Made by a program: the position numbers and the translations under genes. From the NCBI GenBank assembly GCA_024690445.1, contig JAILPD010000007.1:1-30986 (forward strand): a stretch of DNA of 30,986 nt, in the 5' to 3' direction. Below are positions 25,316 to 30,986 of the stretch, one piece after another (position 1 is the stretch's first letter; every line of letters starts with the position of its first letter). A model generated the notes under the pieces. That model saw only the letters and a list, made by a program, of their open reading frames with translations. It was not told the origin of the DNA and searched no databases. Source of the DNA: Acholeplasmatales bacterium. GTDB taxonomy: Bacteria > Bacillota_I > Bacilli_A > Acholeplasmatales > Anaeroplasmataceae.

Positions 25316-27223
25316 TTACTTTTCATAAACGATAGCAAATATAGCTAATCTATTACCTGAACTTCTTAAACTAATTGTTTCATTAGCAGCTAAATTAAAG
25401 GAAATACTATAAGCCTTATCGCCAGCCTTATTGCCTGAAACTGTAGTAACAGTTGCAAATGCCGCATCAGTTGCTCTCTTAGTCATAATATCTCCTGATT
25501 TGCTTGCTGACTGATTATCAGCTCCAAATGAAGAGTCAACGATAGTAAAATAAACTGTGGCTTTAACAGCCTCTTGTGCTGTTAATGTGAAGTAAATAGT
25601 ATCAGAATTTGTCTTAGTAAGAATAGCTGCGTACTCAAATGACTTACCAGAATCATCCTGTGCTGCTGCAGCAGTCTTACCCTTAATTACGCTTGCACTA
25701 TTACCAACACCCTTTAATTCAACTACTGAGTCACCAACAATCTTATTACCAGCTGAAATAGCACTATCTGTAGCTGCAGAGAACTTTAATTCTGTTGAAG
25801 TAGCAACTGCGACATGAGCGTATAATTGAGTATCAGAAGTAATTGCTGTATTAGCATCGAATGAAGCATCTAATGCAGCATTTGTATAAATACCCTTAAC
25901 TGCATATCCATCGAAACTTACGTTAGTTGTATTTATTTTATCATTAGCTACTACTGCAATCTTATAAGAATCAACTGAATCAACCTTTGTGTTAGCAGCA
26001 CTATATGCATCAACTGTTACAACAAACTTATCCGCATTTTGGAAAGTTGTCCAAGTTGCTGAAGCAGCAGATACAGCAGTTGTATCAGCAGCATCATTAA
26101 TTGCTTTCTTAGAAACTGTTACTTGCTTATCAATTAAAGCCTTTATAGCCTTTTGATCAGCAGTTGCAGTTGTTGCAGCTAAATCAGTATAAGCTGCACT
26201 TGCAAGATAATCATCAATTGTCTTAGTAGCAGCAGCCTTAGCAGTTACTACAGGATCAGCAGCCATTGCCTCGAATGTAGTTACTAAATTATCAATTGAT
26301 TTTAATGATGTAGCAGCGGCTTGAATCTTTAAACCGTTAACAGCCTTAATATTTGATGTAACATTATCAGCAATCTTTGTGCCATTAATAGAAGCAGAAA
26401 CCTTACCTGTAGAAGTATTTACAATAATTTCACACTTATAATTAGTTACTGTTGCAACGGCAAGAGTTGATGCAACCTTGTTAGAACCATCAAATGAGTA
26501 ACCAAACTTACTACTATCTGTTCTTAACTCAAATACTCTTGAATATGTAGAACCATCATTAGAACCATTAACTTGGAAGAATGATTCACCCTTTAATGCA
26601 TCAAAAGTAATATCGAAACGAATCTTGAACACACCTGTATCAGTGATTTTTCTACCAAAGTCAACAAAGAAACTTCCAGCTTCCTTAAATTGTAGTCTAC
26701 AATCATTAGAAATAGCAACAACGCCATCTCCTGACTTATCGTATGATAAAGATGTTTTCTTAAATGCCTCAGATGCATCAATTGTATTAATAGTTTCTTC
26801 ATAGAAATCTGTAGCAAAAATCTTCTTATCAGATTCAGCTAATGTATCATAGTCATCCTTATCAGCAAATACAGCTGTTAAAGTAACTGCATCAGTAACT
26901 GGCTCATCAAAATTGTATGCAGTAACGCCACCGTCTGCAGACCAATAGTCAAATCTCTTTCCATCTTGAGTAGGTAAATTTGCCTTTGCTGGCTTAGTTG
27001 CCTTTTGATCTTTATCAACAGTTTGCTTTAAAGCTGTTAATTCTGTTGCTCCATTCATAAATTTAACATCAAATTTTTCTGTAACATTATCTCCACTTCC
27101 ACCTTCGTCAGGTGTTACTGCAGGTGTAGAATCAGTAGGTGTATTTTCTTCTCCACAAGCAGATAAACTAAAAACTGCAGCTGCGGCTAATGCTAACCCT
27201 AATAAAATTTTTCTCTTTTTCAT
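25316..27223 (-). CDS. Multidomain surface lipoprotein with jelly-roll and repeat domains
   Basis: A 635-residue lipoprotein (lipobox LSAC, Cys23) with an acidic linker. Residues about 50-121 form a Listeria-Bacteroides repeat (DVKFMNGATEL, FDYWSADGGVTAYNF, VTLTAVF). About 134-318 looks like a concanavalin-type jelly roll (GVFKIRFDITFDALKG, SSKFGYSFDGSNKV, KVSASINGTKIADNV). About 320-395 is an Ala/Thr-rich helical spacer resembling surface-protein FIVAR-type segments. About 400-475 is a second Listeria-Bacteroides-like unit, and the last 150 residues or so form a beta domain similar to the end of the neighbouring lipoprotein. No enzyme motif is recognised. It has its own promoter with two operator-like sites, so it is probably co-regulated with the pectin genes and may bind polysaccharide. 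Confidence 0.8.
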   Translation of the reverse strand: MKKRKILLGLALAAAAVFSLSACGEENTPTDSTPAVTPDEGGSGDNVTEKFDVKFMNGATELTALKQTVDKDQKATKPAKANLPTQDGKRFDYWSADGGVTAYNFDEPVTDAVTLTAVFADKDDYDTLAESDKKIFATDFYEETINTIDASEAFKKTSLSYDKSGDGVVAISNDCRLQFKEAGSFFVDFGRKITDTGVFKIRFDITFDALKGESFFQVNGSNDGSTYSRVFELRTDSSKFGYSFDGSNKVASTLAVATVTNYKCEIIVNTSTGKVSASINGTKIADNVTSNIKAVNGLKIQAAATSLKSIDNLVTTFEAMAADPVVTAKAAATKTIDDYLASAAYTDLAATTATADQKAIKALIDKQVTVSKKAINDAADTTAVSAASATWTTFQNADKFVVTVDAYSAANTKVDSVDSYKIAVVANDKINTTNVSFDGYAVKGIYTNAALDASFDANTAITSDTQLYAHVAVATSTELKFSAATDSAISAGNKIVGDSVVELKGVGNSASVIKGKTAAAAQDDSGKSFEYAAILTKTNSDTIYFTLTAQEAVKATVYFTIVDSSFGADNQSASKSGDIMTKRATDAAFATVTTVSGNKAGDKAYSISFNLAANETISLRSSGNRLAIFAIVYEK

Positions 27224-27250
27224 TTGTAAATCTCCTTAAAAATATTCATC

Positions 27251-27324
27251 GTTGTCGAAAACGTTTCCAACAACAAAGTTAACAAAATTATAACATTATT
27301 TTTAAATCATGTAAAGCGTTTGCA
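27251..27324 (-). promoter_or_regulatory. Lipoprotein promoter flanked by two operators
   Basis: Reading leftward, TTTACA (27310-27315), a 17-bp spacer and TATAAT (27287-27292) form the promoter. The -35 is part of TGCAAACGCTTTACA (complement of 27310-27324). A second imperfect palindrome at 27251-27274, with core GGAAACGTTTTC and outer GTTG/CAAC arms, lies just after the expected start point. Both resemble LacI-family operators. Confidence 0.65.
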
Positions 27325-27349
27325 TAAGAAAAATTGAACAGTTGTTTGA

Positions 27350-27380
27350 AAAAAATAAAAAGGGAATTAAATCCCTTTCA
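27350..27380 (-). terminator. Terminator of the methyltransferase gene
   Basis: On the minus strand AAAGGGATTTAATTCCCTTT is followed by a T-rich run (TTATTTTTTTC), about 25 bp past the stop codon. Confidence 0.8.
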
Positions 27381-27402
27381 AAATAAATACCAAATGAATA
27401 TA

Positions 27403-28527
27403 TTAGTTATCATTAAAAACTAATTCATACAAAGTTTGCTTAATATTGAATTCCTTAATTGTATTATCAAGTTCTTCTTTTATTTTTTCATTACCTGATT
27501 TTGATTTTAATTCAGCTCTAATTAATAAGTTCTTAGGAGAATTCTCAAAATCAACAAATTCCATTACATTTGTTTTATAGCCAAAATATTGCAATATATT
27601 AGCTCTAATGGAATCTGTTAATATAGCAGAAAATCTTTCTTTTAAAATGCCAAACTTATTAACAATATGTAGTTTATCACTTGATAATTCGTTATTTATT
27701 TCGTGTTGACAACAAGGAACAGAGAAAATATATTTACAATTCATATTAATAGCATGATATAAAGCGTAATCAGTTGCTGTATCACAAGCATGTAAAGTAA
27801 CTATCATATCTACTTTACTATCTTTATATTGAGCAATATCACCTTTGTAAAATTTTAAATGATCATAATTATATTTTTTAGCAATATCATTACATTTATC
27901 AATGACATCCTCTTTTAAGTCTAATCCTATTATTTCACATTCCATATTTTTGATATGTACTAAATAGTAATAAAGAATGAATGTTAAATAACTTTTACCA
28001 CAACCAAAATCAATTATCTTTAAGTATTTTTCATTACCTATTGAATCATCAATAATTTCTAAGAATCTATTAATTTGCCTAAATTTATCATAACCAGCCT
28101 TTACTACTCTTCCATCAGGCATCATAATACCTAAATCAACTAATGCGGGTACGACAGTCCCTTCTTCAAGAATATATTTCTTTTTTCTATTGAAGCTAGT
28201 TTCAACAAATACAGTTTCCTTATTCTTGCGCTTATTAGATAATACTTTCCCTTTAGATGTAATTCTATAGCTGTAAGTGAATTCATCTGTAACTAATTCT
28301 AAATTATTAAAATCATTTTCTAATAGTGTAATTAAAGCATTACTAATATCAGAATCATTATAATTTGTATGAAATACCTGTTTATCAGTAAATAATGATA
28401 ATTGAATTACATCATTATCATTGATTTTAATTCTTTGAATCTTACACTTTTCATATTTATTATCTTTTTTCTTTTTACCTGAAATAATACCTTTTATTAT
28501 TCCATCTGGAATTATTATATTTTCCAT
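27403..28527 (-). CDS. SAM-dependent methyltransferase, METTL25/Methyltransf_32-like
   Basis: A 374-residue cytoplasmic class I methyltransferase. A variable N-terminal region (1-140) precedes the Rossmann fold. Motif I DFGCGKSYLTF (173-183) binds SAM, GLDLKEDVI (201-209) gives the acidic ribose-binding residue, and TLHACDTATDYAL (244-256) and PCCQHE (271-276) are characteristic of the family that includes eukaryotic METTL25 proteins. The substrate of bacterial members is not established as far as I know; a nucleic acid substrate is a guess. AAGGAG lies 6-7 nt before the ATG. It follows the DUF1508 protein gene after 52 bp containing a hairpin, and may be transcribed with it. Confidence 0.82.
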   Translation of the reverse strand: MENIIIPDGIIKGIISGKKKKDNKYEKCKIQRIKINDNDVIQLSLFTDKQVFHTNYNDSDISNALITLLENDFNNLELVTDEFTYSYRITSKGKVLSNKRKNKETVFVETSFNRKKKYILEEGTVVPALVDLGIMMPDGRVVKAGYDKFRQINRFLEIIDDSIGNEKYLKIIDFGCGKSYLTFILYYYLVHIKNMECEIIGLDLKEDVIDKCNDIAKKYNYDHLKFYKGDIAQYKDSKVDMIVTLHACDTATDYALYHAINMNCKYIFSVPCCQHEINNELSSDKLHIVNKFGILKERFSAILTDSIRANILQYFGYKTNVMEFVDFENSPKNLLIRAELKSKSGNEKIKEELDNTIKEFNIKQTLYELVFNDN

Positions 28528-28550
28528 AAGTACTCCTTAATATAATAAGA

Positions 28551-28571
28551 GGGGTATTCATAAAATACCCC
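28551..28571 (-). other. Hairpin between DUF1508 and methyltransferase genes
   Basis: GGGGTAT (28551-28557) pairs with ATACCCC (28565-28571) around a 7-nt loop. On the minus strand it is followed by TCTTATTATATT, a poor T-run. It may be a weak or partial terminator that lowers expression of the methyltransferase. Confidence 0.45.
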
Positions 28572-28579
28572 ATACCTAA

Positions 28580-29569
28580 TTATTGAATTTCTACAATTTC
28601 AGCATCCTTATAGAATGCTACTACAGAATTAGCTGCTGATTCAGCAGATGTCTTTGTAGTGTATGATTCACCTACAGCACATACACGGCCAGATGCAGTA
28701 TATAACTTATAGCAATAATTGTTATTCTTATCCTTTACACACTTAAATGTGCCTTCTTTAATATTCTTTTTAAATGATTCAATTGAATTCATTACACCAG
28801 ATTTAGATGTATAGCCATCAGCTTGGCATAAAATTTGGCCATTTGATGCTTTTAAATCCCAGCTATACTCACCATCAAATTTTTCAATCTCGAACTTACC
28901 ACCATTCTTACTTTCCTTAGTAGTAATATCAATTAGAGTTGCTGTCTTAACATCTGAATCCTCAAATTCAATATCAACAATATCTGCCTTAACAGCAAAT
29001 TTCTTAAATGACTCAGATGCTCTTTGTGCACCCTTTTCTTGAGGATAAGTTGAACTAATAGCTAAAACTCTATGATTCTTAGCAACTAGCTTAAACTTAA
29101 ATAAGCCCTTCTTATCCTTAGAAATTCTTAATTCACCAGTTTCAATATTCTTCTTTAAAGCATCAATTGCCTTACTTACACCTTCACGTGTAGTATATAC
29201 CTCAGATACAAATAATATTTCACCATTTGAAGCTTTTAAATGATATTGATATCCATCACCAATTTCATATACTTCATATTTACCATTATAAGATCTACCT
29301 TTAGATTCTTCAGCCTTAGGCGCTGCTTTCTTAGTAGTTGTCTTAGCTGCTGCCTTTGGTTTAGCCTCAGCCTTAGGTGCTGCTTTCTTAGTAGATTTAG
29401 AAGCAGTCTTCTTTGCAGGTGCTTTTGCTTTTTCAGTTTCCATTTCAGCAATAGCATCCTTATATTTTGCCATAATAGCATCTACTTCAGCCTCAGTTTT
29501 AGCATTTTTTAATGCTTCAATATCCTTATTTAATTCATCAACATTAACATTTGAATTTGACTTTGCCAT
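28580..29569 (-). CDS. DUF1508 (YegP-like) repeat protein with H1-like tail
   Basis: A 329-residue protein. Residues 1-50 are helical and acidic; 48-90 are a Lys/Ala/Pro-rich, histone-H1-like stretch (PAKKTASKSTKKAAPKAEAK). Two tandem pairs of DUF1508 units follow. The first of each pair carries the family hallmark (YQYHLKASNGEILFVSE at 107-123 and YSWDLKASNGQILCQAD at 235-251); the second units (about 150-200 and 280-328) are more diverged. YegP-type proteins usually have one or two units and no known function. GGAGG lies 6 nt before the ATG. It is 16 bp behind the acidic membrane protein gene, so both are expressed together. The Lys-rich segment could bind nucleic acid or the acidic partner. 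Confidence 0.85.
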   Translation of the reverse strand: MAKSNSNVNVDELNKDIEALKNAKTEAEVDAIMAKYKDAIAEMETEKAKAPAKKTASKSTKKAAPKAEAKPKAAAKTTTKKAAPKAEESKGRSYNGKYEVYEIGDGYQYHLKASNGEILFVSEVYTTREGVSKAIDALKKNIETGELRISKDKKGLFKFKLVAKNHRVLAISSTYPQEKGAQRASESFKKFAVKADIVDIEFEDSDVKTATLIDITTKESKNGGKFEIEKFDGEYSWDLKASNGQILCQADGYTSKSGVMNSIESFKKNIKEGTFKCVKDKNNNYCYKLYTASGRVCAVGESYTTKTSAESAANSVVAFYKDAEIVEIQ

Positions 29570-29585
29570 ACTAAACCTCCCTCAA

Positions 29586-30737
29586 TTACTTGCTAAGGAA
29601 CTCTAATAGTTCTTGTAATTTATCAATAGATTCATTTTTCTTTGTATCAAATTCTGCTTCATTTAAATCTGCAGTTATGTCATCTAATGAAATATCAATA
29701 TCGTCTATATCAGCATCATTTGCCTTTTCTTCAGACTCACTAACTTCCTCTTGAGGCTCTTCAATTTCTTCTTCAGATTCACTAACTTCTTCCTGAACAG
29801 GTTCAGAAGTTTCTTTCTCTACTTTTTCTTCCTCTTCATCTGCAAATACAATTGGTTCAACTAAAACTTCTGAATCATCTTCTTTTTCTGTATCTTCTTC
29901 AGATTCATCATTATTTTCTTCAATTGCATCTTCAGTTGTTTCTTCAGTTACTTCATCAGTTGCCTCAACAACTTCCTCTGATTCTTCTTGAGCTTCCTCT
30001 TCCTGAACTTCCTCTTCAATAGGTTCTTCTATTTCAGGTTCAGTAACTTCTTCTTGAGCAGGCTCTACAACTTCTTCTGATACTTCTTCTTGAGCAGCAT
30101 CCTCAACATCAGCTTCTTCATCGTTAGATTCTTCTGATACTTCTTCTTGAGCCTCATCTTCAACTTGCTCTTCTATTTCAGGTTCAGTAGATTCCTCTTC
30201 TTGAGTCTCTTTTGTTTCTACTTCATTTTCTTCTTCATTATTTTCAGTTTCTTCATTTTCTACAGGAGTAAGAACAGCTTCTTCAGTTTCTGGTTCTTCT
30301 ATTACTTCTTCTTGAGTTTCATCTTCTTGAGGTTCTTCACTTACTTCTTCAACTGGTTCAGCAACTTCCTCTGTTTCTTCTTCAGGTTCAGCTGCTTCTT
30401 CCTCTACTTTTTCTTCCTCTTGTACTGGCTCTTCTTCTTTTGTAGGCTCTTCTTGAACTAGAGTTTCCTCTTCTACAGGGGCTACTACATTACTTGAAGC
30501 TTCCTTAGGTTCTTCAGTAACTTTATTATCAACAACACTTTCGTTAGCTTTATTATTAGAAATAGCTTCAATTCTCTTCTTTGATTTTTTCTTTCCTACA
30601 ATAGCACTAATTATTACCCAAATAGCTATAACTATTACAACAAATGCTATAGCAGCAAAGAAAATTAAATCCTTAGAATTAATTCCTGTTTGCTCACTTA
30701 TTTTATTGATTAAATCTGAAAATGCTAGTAAAAACAT
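29586..30737 (-). CDS. Membrane-anchored, extremely acidic protein
   Basis: A 383-residue protein with a short N-terminus, one transmembrane segment (about 24-48, FFAAIAFVVIVIAIWVIISA), a basic stop-transfer cluster (KKKSKKRIEAIS) and then about 310 residues dominated by Glu with Val, Pro, Gln, Thr and Ser. Short imperfect repeats such as EEVSEE, AQEEV and EPEIEE recur throughout. The last 45 residues (DIDDIDISLDDITADLNEAEF... ending LQELLEFLSK) are less repetitive and look helical. The basic cluster after the helix predicts a cytoplasmic acidic tail. There is no recognised family; low-complexity matches would be misleading. A good promoter (TTGAAA-N17-TATAAT) and GAGGT precede the ATG. It is co-transcribed with the DUF1508 protein, which has the opposite charge in its tail. 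Confidence 0.8.
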   Translation of the reverse strand: MFLLAFSDLINKISEQTGINSKDLIFFAAIAFVVIVIAIWVIISAIVGKKKSKKRIEAISNNKANESVVDNKVTEEPKEASSNVVAPVEEETLVQEEPTKEEEPVQEEEKVEEEAAEPEEETEEVAEPVEEVSEEPQEDETQEEVIEEPETEEAVLTPVENEETENNEEENEVETKETQEEESTEPEIEEQVEDEAQEEVSEESNDEEADVEDAAQEEVSEEVVEPAQEEVTEPEIEEPIEEEVQEEEAQEESEEVVEATDEVTEETTEDAIEENNDESEEDTEKEDDSEVLVEPIVFADEEEEKVEKETSEPVQEEVSESEEEIEEPQEEVSESEEKANDADIDDIDISLDDITADLNEAEFDTKKNESIDKLQELLEFLSK

Positions 30738-30778
30738 AATTATCTACCTCTTTCGTATCCAATTTCAACATTAATATA

Positions 30779-30807
30779 ATTATATTGTAATATTATAAAA
30801 ATTTCAA
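30779..30807 (-). promoter_or_regulatory. Promoter of the acidic-protein operon
   Basis: Reading leftward, TTGAAA (30802-30807), a 17-bp spacer and TATAAT (30779-30784) lie about 40 bp before the ATG at 30737. Confidence 0.6.
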
Positions 30808-30873
30808 TTAATCATTATCTCGTTTTTCTTGAACCTCTCATGAATAAAATCATAAGATTCTAACTTCTAATAT

Positions 30874-30951
30874 CGTTATAGAGACTATAACGGCATAGAT
30901 ATAATGCTGATAAAGTTGCCTAAATCCTGTCTAGAAGACACATTATATCTA
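30874..30951. other. Structured intergenic element of unknown nature
   Basis: Three perfect stems are packed into 78 bp: CGTTATAG/CTATAACG (30874-30881 with 30885-30892); an 11-bp outer stem TAGATATAATG/CATTATATCTA (30896-30906 with 30941-30951); and, inside the latter, TGTCT/AGACA (30928-30932 with 30936-30940). There is no T-run on either strand and no coding frame. It lies upstream of the acidic-protein promoter, so it is not part of that leader. I match it to no known riboswitch. Confidence 0.5.
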
Positions 30952-30986
30952 CCTAACATATTAGACTATTAGTTAAATAACATTTA

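Noticed and set aside
29240..30461. Plus-strand frames coding very Phe/Ser/Cys-rich proteins of 90-104 residues
   Set aside because: They are antisense to Lys- and Glu-rich coding sequence, which forces TTC/TTT-rich reading on the other strand; there is no promoter or Shine-Dalgarno support.
29586..30737. Repetitive acidic region considered as a tandem-repeat or phase-variable locus
   Set aside because: The repeats are imperfect at the DNA level and explained by Glu-rich low-complexity coding; no long identical unit or homopolymer run that would drive slippage is seen.
30874..30951. Known riboswitch classes (preQ1, THF, purine, fluoride, SAM) or a hammerhead ribozyme
   Set aside because: The stems are clear, but none of the conserved loop sequences of these classes is present; CTGATAA resembles but does not complete a hammerhead core.
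1..30986. CRISPR array, tRNA or rRNA genes, insertion sequences
   Set aside because: No evenly spaced identical repeats, no cloverleaf or rRNA sequence, and no transposase or terminal inverted repeats were found on either strand.

Overview
The window is from an AT-rich, low-GC Bacillota genome, most likely an uncultured gut or rumen member of the Bacilli (Erysipelotrichales/RF39-like). The grounds are: tilS-hpt-ftsH-rqcP synteny as around the Bacillus subtilis hpt/ftsH region; AAGGAGG-type ribosome binding sites; many signal-II lipoproteins with bacterial Ig-like, Listeria-Bacteroides and GLUG-type modules; and an LplB/YtcP-type sugar importer. The standard code fits, since every gene reads through with TGG tryptophans. 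However, all 25 genes end in TAA or TAG and none in TGA. The taxonomic placement is inference.

Layout. Positions 1-1.4 kb hold a Fic protein lacking the catalytic histidine, a tiny membrane protein and a shortened Phd-type antitoxin. Positions 1.6-5.8 kb hold a leftward housekeeping operon, tilS-hpt-ftsH-rqcP. Positions 5.9-7.15 kb hold a sugar-ABC ATPase with degenerate signature and H-loop, preceded by a 10-codon upstream reading frame. Positions 7.3-18.2 kb form one long leftward operon: a six-helix membrane protein, LplB-type and YtcP-type permeases, a very large binding lipoprotein, two four-helix membrane proteins, a canonical MsmX-type ATPase, two more four-helix membrane proteins, and a cytoplasmic GH28 polygalacturonase. 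A CE8 pectinesterase without signal peptide is divergent at 18.4 kb on the plus strand. Positions 19.4-27.2 kb encode the secreted part: a 1352-residue PL9 pectate lyase, an Ig-domain lipoprotein in the same operon, and a second multidomain lipoprotein. Positions 27.4-30.7 kb hold a Methyltransf_32-like methyltransferase, a DUF1508 (YegP) repeat protein with a histone-H1-like tail, and a membrane-anchored, extremely acidic protein. The last 250 bp contain a compact structured element.

How the genes fit together. Pectin or homogalacturonan would be cut outside the cell by the PL9 enzyme, helped by the surface lipoproteins. Oligogalacturonides would be captured by the 850-residue binding protein and imported through LplB/YtcP, energised by the MsmX-type ATPase. 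Inside, the pectinesterase would remove methyl groups and GH28 would release galacturonate. Three pectin promoters carry the same operator-like core TGMAAACGCT, and a perfect palindrome sits about 62-64 bp upstream of both divergent start sites between the importer operon and the pectinesterase gene. The least explained part is the set of five uncharacterised membrane proteins and the degenerate ATPase attached to the importer.
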